Source of the DNA: Caldisericota bacterium
GTDB taxonomy: Bacteria > Caldisericota > Caldisericia > Caldisericales > Caldisericaceae
Direction: 5' to 3'
DNA length: 47,882 bases
Assembly (NCBI GenBank): GCA_030621215.1
Contig: JAUXIC010000004.1
Coordinates: 1-47,882 of the forward strand
The position numbers and the translations under genes are program-made. The notes beneath the pieces were generated by a model that worked only from the letters and a program-made list of their open reading frames with translations, ran no database searches and was not told where the DNA came from. Numbering within the stretch: position 1 is the first letter of the stretch; every line of letters begins with the position of its first letter. Positions 37,370-46,500 of the stretch are shown in pieces.

Positions 37370-39705
37370 TACCGCGCCTCCGTGTCCCCACCAATTACAG
37401 CTTTGATTTTATCTGGTGTAACTGGAATTTCGTAAAAATCATAACCAATAGCATCGTAGATTGCATTCAATATGGCAGGAGCTACTCCTACCATTGGATG
37501 TTCTCCTATTCCCCGTGCCCCAAATGGCCCTATTTCATCATGGGTTTCTACAAACTCTATCGTTTGTTTTCCTGGCATATCGTAAATTGTTGGTAGTTTA
37601 TACTGCAGCAAATTGGCATTAATTAATTTTCCGTTTTTATCAAATTTTATCTCTTCCATAAGAGTCTCACCAATGCTCATAACAACACCGCCTACAACCT
37701 GCCCCCTGGCATTGGATGGATTTATTACTCTCCCTATGTCAATAGATGTAGCAAAGTTATCAATAATAACCTTGCCAGTTTTCTTTTCAATTCTGAGCTC
37801 GCACCCTTGAACACCCATCGTATAGCTCACGCCTGTCCTCCCCATTCCCGTTTCCGGATCTGGATTTTGAGCGCCTGGCAACCTGAAATCACTTGACACT
37901 TGAACAACATCACCGATTGTTGTTCCGTCTTTCATAATATAACCACGGCAAATTCTGCTTACAAGAACTTTTACATCTGGATAGGATCTGTCATAAACAT
38001 AATTGCCATCATATTCAAGCACGTTGACATCTCTGTGCAACACTAAAGCCGCATTTTTCTTTAACATCTCGATTGCCTTATTTGCAGCCTTTATTATAGC
38101 GTTACCTCCCTGGAATGTAAACATAGACCCTACCGTTTGCCACTCCCACGGCGAAAATTGTGTATCAATCTCATTATAAACTCTGACTTTTTCCAGTGGC
38201 ATTTTTAATGCTTCTGCAGTAATCTGTCTTACAAGGACAAAGAGCCCTTGCCCAACATCAGCGCCAGACATATTAACGGAAACACTTCCATCAACATTAA
38301 ATTTTATATGACATCCTTTAGCCGCAAATGTTGGAGCCTTTGGAGATTTAATCAGACCGGCAATACCTCTTCCATAGTAATAATTTTCATCTTCTTCTGG
38401 CCTTTCTTTGGAAAATATCGCTCTTTCCACATTATCAATACATTTATACAGGTCTCCGTCACTCTTCTTCATCGTTTCCCCAACAACATTTGATTTACCT
38501 ACGGAAAGAAAATTTTTCTTTCTGACATCAGTTGGAGACATATCTAGTTCCCGGGCAACAATATCCACAAGACGCTCAAGAGCAAATTGTATTTCAGGAT
38601 GCCCATAGGCGCGCAACGCTCCAACTGGTGGAGTATTTGTATAAACAGAGTATCCAGTTACGTCAGCATTAGAAAACTCGTAAACTCCGCCTGCGGATTG
38701 TGTTGCAACGATTAATACATTTGATCCTGTATCTGCGTATGCCCCTGTAGATAAGTACAGTTTTGCTTCCATTGCAGTAAATGTGCCGTCTTTCTTTGCC
38801 CCAATTTTCATTTTTGTTCTTATGCCCCGCCCTAAAAACGTACTTGTAAAATCTTCCTGCCTTGAGACTCTCAATTTTATTGGGTGTCCCGGGACAAAGC
38901 TTGCAATATATGCAATAAGCGGACCTAACGAAGGGTCAGATTTATAACCAAAACATCCTCCTATATATGGCATATGAACCCTTACATCGCTTATAGGAAG
39001 ATCAAATAAATTTGCAACTTCCTCTCTCACAGCAAAAGCTCCGACGTTGGATGTCCAGATTTCAATTGTATCATCCATTCTAAAGAGAGCTATTGCGCCA
39101 TGCACTTCAATAGCTGCTGACGACATAAGCGGGAAATTAAATTCTCTTTCTACTACAACATCTGCCTCTTTAAATCCTTTGACAGCGTCGCCCTTTTTTA
39201 TCCTGTAATGTACTGCAATGTTTGTTTTTGGTATTGGCTCGTAAAGAGGAGAAACATGAAAATATTCATCACTATTTTCGTGTATAAGATATGCGTTCTC
39301 TTTGATTGCTTCCATTGCATCTGTGCATACCGGAAACGGTTCATACTCAACTCTTATTTTTTTAAGCGCATCTCGCGCGTGTTTTTCAGTATCGGCTACG
39401 ACTGCTGCCAACGCATCGCCAATATGGCGAACTTTATCCACAACCATAGGCATCATATCTTTTATACAATCACCATAATGCTTTTCCCATCCCTTACCCG
39501 TTATAACTTTGTACACGCCGGGCATTTTCTCGGCCTCTACTGTATCAATAGACAAAATCTTGGCATGGGCATACTTTGGACGTAATATTTGAGCATAGAG
39601 CATCCCGGGAAGTTTGATATCATCAATGAATATAGCCTCTCCAGTTACCCTCTCTAAGACATCAGGACGATATTGAACATCTTTACCAATGTGTTTAAAA
39701 CCCAT
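37369..39705 (-). CDS. Molybdopterin-binding large subunit of xanthine dehydrogenase family
   Basis: VTGEAIFIDDIKLPGMLYAQILRPKYAHAKI; GGCFGYKSD; LRAYGHPEIQFALE; PFGARGIGEHPM. Confidence 0.92.
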   Translation of the reverse strand: MGFKHIGKDVQYRPDVLERVTGEAIFIDDIKLPGMLYAQILRPKYAHAKILSIDTVEAEKMPGVYKVITGKGWEKHYGDCIKDMMPMVVDKVRHIGDALAAVVADTEKHARDALKKIRVEYEPFPVCTDAMEAIKENAYLIHENSDEYFHVSPLYEPIPKTNIAVHYRIKKGDAVKGFKEADVVVEREFNFPLMSSAAIEVHGAIALFRMDDTIEIWTSNVGAFAVREEVANLFDLPISDVRVHMPYIGGCFGYKSDPSLGPLIAYIASFVPGHPIKLRVSRQEDFTSTFLGRGIRTKMKIGAKKDGTFTAMEAKLYLSTGAYADTGSNVLIVATQSAGGVYEFSNADVTGYSVYTNTPPVGALRAYGHPEIQFALERLVDIVARELDMSPTDVRKKNFLSVGKSNVVGETMKKSDGDLYKCIDNVERAIFSKERPEEDENYYYGRGIAGLIKSPKAPTFAAKGCHIKFNVDGSVSVNMSGADVGQGLFVLVRQITAEALKMPLEKVRVYNEIDTQFSPWEWQTVGSMFTFQGGNAIIKAANKAIEMLKKNAALVLHRDVNVLEYDGNYVYDRSYPDVKVLVSRICRGYIMKDGTTIGDVVQVSSDFRLPGAQNPDPETGMGRTGVSYTMGVQGCELRIEKKTGKVIIDNFATSIDIGRVINPSNARGQVVGGVVMSIGETLMEEIKFDKNGKLINANLLQYKLPTIYDMPGKQTIEFVETHDEIGPFGARGIGEHPMVGVAPAILNAIYDAIGYDFYEIPVTPDKIKAVIGGDTEAR

Positions 39706-39750
39706 TTAGTCAACCCTCCCTGAATCATTTTGCTTTTTAAGTATAAAATC

Positions 39751-39779
39751 ATTATATATAAAAAAAATTGCGTAGTCAA
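39751..39779 (-). promoter_or_regulatory. Promoter of Xdh-amidohydrolase-ABC operon
   Basis: Minus strand TTGACT, 17 nt, TATAAT. Confidence 0.7.
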
Positions 39780-39908
39780 GAAATTTAATTACACGCTTTT
39801 TATGGGATTAAAGAAACAGAGTAATAGCGCTAAATAAAAAGCACCTATTTATTTCAGTTAGAAAGTTTGTATAAAACCCATTGTAAAAACCAGATTTAGC
39901 AAATACTA

Positions 39909-41255
39909 CTATTTACCTATGCAAAAACGTGAAAAAATTGTATCAAGAATTTCCGTTGAGACTTCCTCTCCTGTGAGTATTCCCAATAAAGTAATTGTTT
40001 CTTTTAGCTCTTCGGAAACAAGCTCGTCTCCGCCTGAGCCCACAAGCTCTTTTGCCTTTTCAAGATGCCTGACTGCATCTTCTAAGCAGTTCTTTTCTCT
40101 CTCTGTTGTGATAAGAGAAGACTCTATCTCCTGAGGAAGGATTTTATTATAGATTATCTGCTCAAGAACCTCAATGCCTTTTTTCTTAAGCGCAGAAATT
40201 TGGATAATGTCTTCATTATTGAATAAATTTTTAAGCTCTTTTATTGTGAGTTTCGCCGGGAGGTCTGTTTTATTTAGCACAATAATACGATCCTTTCCAT
40301 CTGTAAGTTTGGCAAATTTTCTATCTTCTGCTGTAAGCATTTCGCTTGCATCAAACATAAAAAGTATAATATCTCCCTCTCGAATTGCTTTTACGCTTCT
40401 TTCTTTCCCTAAAGCCTCAATAACGTCTTTAGTTTCTCTTACTCCTGCCGTATCAATAAGCCGGACAGGAATACCAAAAAAATCTATCATCTCCTCTACC
40501 GTATCCCTTGTTGTACCTGGAATTTCGCTGACAATAGCCCTGTCAAATTTCAGAAGAGCATTAAGCAGTGTAGATTTTCCTACATTTGCCCTTCCTGCAA
40601 TCACAACCTTTACTCCTCCTTCTATCCTTTTTCCTGCTTTATATGTTGAAAGAAGTGATTTAACAAGATTAAGAACACCGTTGATCTGTTTCTCAAGTTC
40701 GTCAGCATTTAATGTTTCAACATCAAAGGGAAAATCTATTGCCCCTTCTATGGCTGAGATAGTATAAAGCAATCTCTTTTTTATTTCGAATATTTTATCG
40801 CTTATTCCGCCGAAAAGTCTGCCTGATGCAACCCCTAATGCCTTCTCTGTTTTTGCTTCAATCAATTCAATTATTGCTTCGGCTTCAATAAGATCCAGCT
40901 TTCCATTAAGAAAAGCACGCTTTGTAAATTCTCCTCTTTCCGCAAGACGTGCACCAAGTTGAATGAGGACCTTAACGACGAGCTCAAGATTCTTCACTCC
41001 GCCATGCATCTGAAGTTCAAAAACATCCTCCCCCGTGTAGGAATGCGGAGCCTTGAAATAAATGGCAATGCCTGTATCGATACGCTCTTTCGTATCCGGA
41101 TTAAAAATATACCCGGAATAAACTGTTCTAGGTTTTTCGACAGCTGCAGAGAAAACTTTCTGCCCTATAAAAAAAGTGGTGGGGCCTGAAAGCCTCACCA
41201 CTCCTATTCCGCCGAAACCTTTTGGCGTAGAAATTGCTACAATTGTATCATTCAC
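39909..41255 (-). CDS. mnmE: tRNA modification GTPase MnmE
   Basis: DTIVAISTPKGFGGIGVVRLSG; GRANVGKSTLLNALL; C-terminal CIGK. Confidence 0.96.
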   Translation of the reverse strand: MNDTIVAISTPKGFGGIGVVRLSGPTTFFIGQKVFSAAVEKPRTVYSGYIFNPDTKERIDTGIAIYFKAPHSYTGEDVFELQMHGGVKNLELVVKVLIQLGARLAERGEFTKRAFLNGKLDLIEAEAIIELIEAKTEKALGVASGRLFGGISDKIFEIKKRLLYTISAIEGAIDFPFDVETLNADELEKQINGVLNLVKSLLSTYKAGKRIEGGVKVVIAGRANVGKSTLLNALLKFDRAIVSEIPGTTRDTVEEMIDFFGIPVRLIDTAGVRETKDVIEALGKERSVKAIREGDIILFMFDASEMLTAEDRKFAKLTDGKDRIIVLNKTDLPAKLTIKELKNLFNNEDIIQISALKKKGIEVLEQIIYNKILPQEIESSLITTEREKNCLEDAVRHLEKAKELVGSGGDELVSEELKETITLLGILTGEEVSTEILDTIFSRFCIGK

Positions 41256-41701
41256 TTTTTTAAATCAACTACAACATACCTTCTTGGCTCTCTCCCGTCA
41301 CTATGCGTCCAAATGTTAGGGTAGTTATGCAGAGCCATATGGACAATCTTTCTGGCAGAGGCAGACATTGGTTTAAGAGAAACGGGTTCCTTTAATCTCT
41401 TTGCACGTAGTGCTGCATTTAAGGCAAGCGTCTTAAGCATTTCTATCTGCCTTAACTTGTACCCGTTAATATCTACCATAACCATTGGAAAATCTCTATC
41501 CTCTTTGTGTACATATATATTCAATATGTACTGAAAAGAACGCAAAACAATCCCCTCTTTCCCTATAAAGAGCCCTGGGTTAGAAAGCCCTTCTATGTTG
41601 ACATAGTAGCTTCCATATTTTTTTTCTATAACAACGGATGGATTTTCCTCTGCCGCCCTAAAAAAACTTTCAATAAAATTGGTTATTTCTCTTTCTCCCA
41701 T
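41252..41701 (-). CDS. khpB: Jag/KhpB KH-R3H RNA-binding protein (no Jag_N)
   Basis: LFIGKEGIVLRSFQYILN; KPMSASARKIVHMALHNYPNIWTHSDGREPRRYVVV. Confidence 0.88.
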   Translation of the reverse strand: MGEREITNFIESFFRAAEENPSVVIEKKYGSYYVNIEGLSNPGLFIGKEGIVLRSFQYILNIYVHKEDRDFPMVMVDINGYKLRQIEMLKTLALNAALRAKRLKEPVSLKPMSASARKIVHMALHNYPNIWTHSDGREPRRYVVVDLKK

Positions 41702-41702
41702 A

Positions 41703-42824
41703 TTATTTTCCTTTTTTGTCTTTTTTAGGAATTTCCTGTATTACTTTTGAAAGATGCTTCAAAATATATAACTGTTCTCCCGCCTGAACAAATGAGAATG
41801 TAATCCAGTAAAGAAGCAGTGATGGAGCCCACTTAATTGACCATACTGCAAAAATAACCGGCAGGAAATACATCATCATTTTTGTGTTCTGGTCCTGTAC
41901 CTGCCCTGGCATTTGTGAAGTTTTGCTCTGGACAAACATAGAGATAAGAACAAGTGCCGACATAATATAAAATGGGTCAGGGGTATTTAAATTACCAAGC
42001 CACAGAAAACGTTCAAGGTTAAACGGTGCATAATTAGTAAGCGAGCCGAATAAAACAAGGAGCAGCGGCCACTGCACAAGCAGCGGTAAACAACCCCCAA
42101 ACATGCTCACATTATGCTCTTTATAAAGCTTCATTGTTTCCTTGTTTGCTGTCTGCGGATCATTTTTATATTTCTTTTGAATCTTTTTAATTTCAGGCTG
42201 AAGTTTTGTCATTCCTGCGGTGGATTTGAACTGTTTTTTTGTTAACGGGTGTGTAAAAATCTTAAGCAAGAGTGTAACAAGAATAATGGCGAGTCCATAG
42301 TTGGGAATAAATCTGTGTATAAATTCAATGATATCCCTCATAGCCTTATAAAATTTATTTGGAACAACAAGATCGATAATCCCGTTCTTTGTAGTTGTTT
42401 GTAGCGCGCCGTTATCATCCTTATAACTCATCTGAACTGTCACCGGATATGCTCTCGTGTTAATATAATCGTAAGAAGTAATTGTAAATGTAGCTGTTAC
42501 CGACTTCCCGGATTCAATAATAGCAGTTTTGGCTATCTCTTTTACGTCAACTTCTCTCGTCCCTTTCCATAATTTAAATGGCGATAAGTCAGAACGGTTG
42601 TCAATTGAAATAAGTTTTACTTTCACATCAGAAATAAAATCAGTTGTATTGTTCGTAATGCGGACTGAAAGAGGAACATTCTCCATAGGCCTTCCTCTTC
42701 CTGCAATCTGTACAACCACGCCAGATTCAGTCACATCCGGAAAACTTACTCCTCCAGCACATCCTGTAATAAAAATTGAAAACATAAGCATTCCAATTAA
42801 AATTAAAAGCAACTTCTTTTTCAT
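41703..42824 (-). CDS. yidC: Membrane protein insertase YidC
   Basis: LVTLLLKIFTHPLTKKQFKSTAGMTKLQPEIKKIQKKYKNDPQ. Confidence 0.93.
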   Translation of the reverse strand: MKKKLLLILIGMLMFSIFITGCAGGVSFPDVTESGVVVQIAGRGRPMENVPLSVRITNNTTDFISDVKVKLISIDNRSDLSPFKLWKGTREVDVKEIAKTAIIESGKSVTATFTITSYDYINTRAYPVTVQMSYKDDNGALQTTTKNGIIDLVVPNKFYKAMRDIIEFIHRFIPNYGLAIILVTLLLKIFTHPLTKKQFKSTAGMTKLQPEIKKIQKKYKNDPQTANKETMKLYKEHNVSMFGGCLPLLVQWPLLLVLFGSLTNYAPFNLERFLWLGNLNTPDPFYIMSALVLISMFVQSKTSQMPGQVQDQNTKMMMYFLPVIFAVWSIKWAPSLLLYWITFSFVQAGEQLYILKHLSKVIQEIPKKDKKGK

Positions 42825-42833
42825 ATATCCTCC

Positions 42834-43043
42834 TTACGGGATAGGATCATTTCCTCCTGGGAAAAAAGGATTACATCGCAAAACCCTTTTTACCGCGAGC
42901 CATCCGCCCTTCTTTACTCCATATTTTCCAACTGCCTGAATTGCATACTCAGAACAAGTCGGAGTAAAACGACATGTCGGCGGTTTTAACGGGGAAATAT
43001 AACGTCTATAAAATTTAAGAACGGAGAGCAAAAAAGTTTTCAT
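42834..43043 (-). CDS. yidD: Membrane protein insertion efficiency factor YidD
   Basis: [32 protein letters not shown]. Confidence 0.95.
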   Translation of the reverse strand: MKTFLLSVLKFYRRYISPLKPPTCRFTPTCSEYAIQAVGKYGVKKGGWLAVKRVLRCNPFFPGGNDPIP

Positions 43044-43363
43044 TCCTTACACTCCTTTCTTAAAATCCCTGACAAATCTATTAAAACATTCTGCATTTTA
43101 ACAGTTGTTATATTTTTCTTTGCAATAATAACATAACTTCTATCCTTCAATAGTTTATCCTCAATTTTTAAAAACGCTTCTCTCATTAATCGTTTCGCCC
43201 TGTTCCGCTCTACAGCATTCCCCACTTTTTTAGATGCAATAAATCCGACTTTCCCTTGTGTTCTATCCGAAACAAACACAACAACAAAATGCCCAAAATA
43301 TTTCCTTGAGTTTTCCAGTACGCCCTTAAACTCTTTTCCTCTAAGCCTTTCCCACAATTTCAC
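43040..43363 (-). CDS. rnpA: Ribonuclease P protein component
   Basis: [28 protein letters not shown] start at 43363. Confidence 0.93.
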   Translation of the reverse strand: MKLWERLRGKEFKGVLENSRKYFGHFVVVFVSDRTQGKVGFIASKKVGNAVERNRAKRLMREAFLKIEDKLLKDRSYVIIAKKNITTVKMQNVLIDLSGILRKECKE

Positions 43364-43364
43364 T

Positions 43365-43499
43365 CTATACTGAAAGCTTTGTTCTGTCTTTCGCTCTTCT
43401 TCGGCTCAAAATCCTTCTACCGCCAGGGGATTTCATTCTTGCCCTGAATCCAAAATGCCTGGCACGCTTCTTATTATGCGGTTTATAGTTTATTCTCAT
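43365..43499 (-). CDS. rpmH: 50S ribosomal protein L34
   Basis: 44 aa [54 protein letters not shown]; not in supplied ORF track. Confidence 0.95.
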   Translation of the reverse strand: MRINYKPHNKKRARHFGFRARMKSPGGRRILSRRRAKDRTKLSV

Positions 43500-43527
43500 A
43501 AAAAACCTCCTTAAAATTTCACATCTT

Positions 43528-43555
43528 ACTATATCAAAACTTTAATAATAGTCAA
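43528..43555 (-). promoter_or_regulatory. rpmH promoter
   Basis: Minus strand TTGACT, 16 nt, TATAGT. Confidence 0.65.
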
Positions 43556-43561
43556 CTATCT

Positions 43562-44131
43562 TTACTCCGGCTTAGTCTCCTTCAGATTGCAAACAGGGCA
43601 AAGTGGACCCTCGCCTTTAAACAAAGCGCCACATTTCTTGCATGCCTTATATCCCAACTGCTTTTTTAACTTCTCATTTTTTTTATAAAATGTAAGTAGT
43701 TCCAGATATTTTTCCTTAAGCCCGTTCTCAACTTTTAATCTGTCCGCTACAGATTTTACCCAATCAATATCGCTCTGTGTAAGTTTTATGTCTTCATAAA
43801 AAAGATATTCATCTTCTTTGGCTCTTCCCTTTGTCTTCTTTTGTATTTGTGATACTAATTTAAATTTAATGTTTTTGACTGGTGAATCTGTGATGCTTTC
43901 GTTAATCTTCTTTAGTATGTCCGCCTTCATAAATGTAAGTTCCCGCATAAATAAAGGACTTACCACTCCTATAAAAATTGTATTCTCTTTATAAAAAATA
44001 GGTGTCGTATAGTTGGCAAGTTTTTCACCTACAATCTCGTCCCACTTTAAAAGCGCAAGATTTCCTTTAATTTTGACATAAATTTGTTTTTTTTGAAGAA
44101 CGCTGTCTAAAATATATTTAAGTGTATTCAT
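43562..44131 (-). CDS. DUF721/DciA-like protein with C-terminal zinc ribbon
   Basis: LLKWDEIVGEKLANYTTPIFYKENTIFIGVVSPLFMRELTFMKADILKKIN; CKKCGALFKGEGPLCPVC; next to recF. Confidence 0.78.
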   Translation of the reverse strand: MNTLKYILDSVLQKKQIYVKIKGNLALLKWDEIVGEKLANYTTPIFYKENTIFIGVVSPLFMRELTFMKADILKKINESITDSPVKNIKFKLVSQIQKKTKGRAKEDEYLFYEDIKLTQSDIDWVKSVADRLKVENGLKEKYLELLTFYKKNEKLKKQLGYKACKKCGALFKGEGPLCPVCNLKETKPE

Positions 44132-45165
44132 AATGAAATAATTTTTGCTTTGTCTAGTACGTTCTTAGGAATAATATTTAAGTTCAAGGTTGTTAAAAAT
44201 ATCTGCCCGCCTTCTGTCATTTTTAAAACATTTTCGCGGCGTGTTTCATCGAGATCAGAAAAAAAATCATCCATTAGAAGTATGGGCATTTCGCCTCTTT
44301 TCCCCATAATGGATTCTTTTTCTGCAAAACGCATTGCAAATGCTACACTATATGCCTCCCCTAAAGAACTAAACTCTCTCGCCTGGATGCCATCCATTAA
44401 AATTTCCAATTCATCAAGGTGTGGACCAAAAAGTGTGCGTTTCCTTTGTATTTCTGCGTTTTCTATTCCATTCTTTGCTAGTTTCCCGACTGGAGAGGAA
44501 TCATAAATAAACTCCATTTTTACATTTTTATTAGAAATTTTATAAAGGTTTTTTTGCACAACGTCATTAAGTAAGGAAATGACTTCTCTTCTCTTTTGCT
44601 GTATGATCTCTCCAACGGGGATAATCTTATCAGATAAAACAGAAAGAAGTTCTTTGGATGCATTTATACTTTTAAGCAAAGCGTTTCTTTGATGCAAAAG
44701 AGCGTAATAATTTGATAATTCGGAATAGTATGAGGGGTCCGTAAAAATTAACCAGTGATTCAAAAAGTTTCTCCTTTTTTCAGGACCGCCTTTTATAATA
44801 TCCACTACTTTATAATTTAGAAAAATTACAGGAAGCGTTCCTATAATTTCAAAAAATCCTTTTGCTTTTTTGTGGTTTAACTGTATTTCTTTTTTTCCGT
44901 TTCCAATTAAAATATCAATATTTTTTTTCCTTAAACTATCCTGAAAAATAAGGGAGACAAAAAAATACTGTTTATCAAAACTTACGCAGTTTAACAGATG
45001 GGTAGTAATAAAAGATTTTCCTGAAGATGTTAAATATATCGCCTCAAGTATTGTTGTTTTCCCAGTACTGTTTTTACCGGTAATAATATTATAAAAAGGA
45101 GAAAAATTAAATTCGTTTTTTTTGAACGCTCTAAAATTCTCAATATGTAGAGAACTAATTTCCAT
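44128..45165 (-). CDS. recF: DNA replication/repair protein RecF
   Basis: LHIENFRAFKKNEF; ITGKNSTGKTTILEAIYL; LLMDDFFSDLDETRRENVL. Confidence 0.92.
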   Translation of the reverse strand: MEISSLHIENFRAFKKNEFNFSPFYNIITGKNSTGKTTILEAIYLTSSGKSFITTHLLNCVSFDKQYFFVSLIFQDSLRKKNIDILIGNGKKEIQLNHKKAKGFFEIIGTLPVIFLNYKVVDIIKGGPEKRRNFLNHWLIFTDPSYYSELSNYYALLHQRNALLKSINASKELLSVLSDKIIPVGEIIQQKRREVISLLNDVVQKNLYKISNKNVKMEFIYDSSPVGKLAKNGIENAEIQRKRTLFGPHLDELEILMDGIQAREFSSLGEAYSVAFAMRFAEKESIMGKRGEMPILLMDDFFSDLDETRRENVLKMTEGGQIFLTTLNLNIIPKNVLDKAKIISL

Positions 45166-46289
45166 TAAATTGTTGTAGTTTTCTTCTGCGGCATAATAAT
45201 ATAAATATATGAATCATCGCCTTTCCCTTTAATTTTAATTGGGTGTAAAGGGCTGTTCATTTCAAATACCACTATATCATCATTTATATGGGTTATACCG
45301 TTAATTAACTTTTCTCCATGAAGTATTAAAGAAAGCTCTGCAGTTCCTTCAAATTTAACACTCTCTTTTCCTTCACTTATTTCAGGCAGCACAGCCTCTA
45401 TATTCAGGTTGCCAGCTGAAAATGTTAGAACGATTTTCTTTGTACTACTCCTTGCAAGTACTTCTACCCGGTCTAAAGCAGGTAAGAGTTCATCCTTTCG
45501 CACTTCTGCACGAAAATCACTTTCTTTGGGAATAATAATTTCATAAGGGGGAAATGAGCCGTTAATAAGTAAGGATATAATATTAATATTAGGTGCATTA
45601 AAGGAAATTTGGTTTTTGTTAGATATAATCTCAATCGTTTCTTCCTTTACTTCAACTTTATCTAAAATATCCAATGCTTTCCAGGGAATAATAAATGATT
45701 TCTCTTCTATACCCTCAACAGGGAAGTTGCTAAACGCAAGACATGTGCTATCAGTGCCTACAAACCTAAGGTTATTATCTTTAGCGTCAAATAGTATTCC
45801 TTTAAATTCTTTTCTGCTTTCTTCTCTTTTAGAGGTAGCAAATATTGTATTTACAGTAAGTTTTTTTAGTATTTTCATAGGAATAGTTATCTTTATTTTC
45901 TCCTCAATTTCAGGTAGAAGAGCAAATGCGTTTGCATTAAAGCAGTTAAATTTATACTCAGAGGTTTCCTGCTTTATTATTCCTTTATTGCTACTAACTA
46001 AAATTTCTGTCTGTTCTTCATTATTAAACTTTGAAATTATTTCTCTCAGTAAAGAGAATGGTAATACTGTTTCTTTGGGCTCGTCAGGTTCAATTTCTAC
46101 GTTCGCATCTACTGTATTTTTAATTCCTTGTTCAAGATTCGTGGCAACAAAGGTAATGCTTGTATCGTTAGCCCTTATCAATACGTTACTTAAAATAGGG
46201 TCTATAGATTTAGGAGAAATTACTTTTCCTACATTATTTAAAGCTGTCAAAAAATCTCTGTTTGGTAATTTTATTTTCATTTTATCCAC
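45165..46289 (-). CDS. dnaN: DNA polymerase III beta subunit
   Basis: 374 aa; position between dnaA and recF; NRDFLTALNNVGKVIS; C-terminal HPIKIKGKGDDSYIYIIMPQ. Confidence 0.93.
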   Translation of the reverse strand: MDKMKIKLPNRDFLTALNNVGKVISPKSIDPILSNVLIRANDTSITFVATNLEQGIKNTVDANVEIEPDEPKETVLPFSLLREIISKFNNEEQTEILVSSNKGIIKQETSEYKFNCFNANAFALLPEIEEKIKITIPMKILKKLTVNTIFATSKREESRKEFKGILFDAKDNNLRFVGTDSTCLAFSNFPVEGIEEKSFIIPWKALDILDKVEVKEETIEIISNKNQISFNAPNINIISLLINGSFPPYEIIIPKESDFRAEVRKDELLPALDRVEVLARSSTKKIVLTFSAGNLNIEAVLPEISEGKESVKFEGTAELSLILHGEKLINGITHINDDIVVFEMNSPLHPIKIKGKGDDSYIYIIMPQKKTTTI

Positions 46290-46331
46290 CCCTTTATTTT
46301 TATTATATTATTTTTAATATTTTAAATATCA

Positions 46332-46499
46332 TAATAGTAATAATAAGGTACTGCGTTATGTGTAAATGTTCACTCCATGTAGGTTTTTATTAAAAAAAAC
46401 TGTTTATATTTCTGTTGGTAAGGTTTAAAGTTTTCAACACTATCAACAGCATTAAATTTATCCACAGGAAAAATTATCTTTTCCATATAGTTTTCCACA
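46332..46499. other. Candidate oriC with DnaA boxes and DnaA-trio-like repeats
   Basis: TTATCCACA (46458-46466 +), TTTTCCACA (46491-46499 +), TTTTCAACA (46431-46439 +), ATTTACACA (46367-46359 -); minus-strand trios TTA TTA TTA CTA TTA (46346-46332) followed by AT-rich DNA to ~46295. Confidence 0.75.
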
Positions 46500-46500
46500 G

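Noticed and set aside
39780-39908. Possible RNA gene or hairpin in the mnmE-Xdh gap
   Set aside because: No tRNA cloverleaf, no strong stem with U tract, only AT-rich sequence.
40174-40767. Antisense ORF of 197 aa in mnmE (and other long antisense ORFs, e.g. 15748..16308, 45616..46317, 33465..33995)
   Set aside because: Ser/Ile-rich low-complexity translations opposite clear conserved genes; no recognisable domain or RBS.
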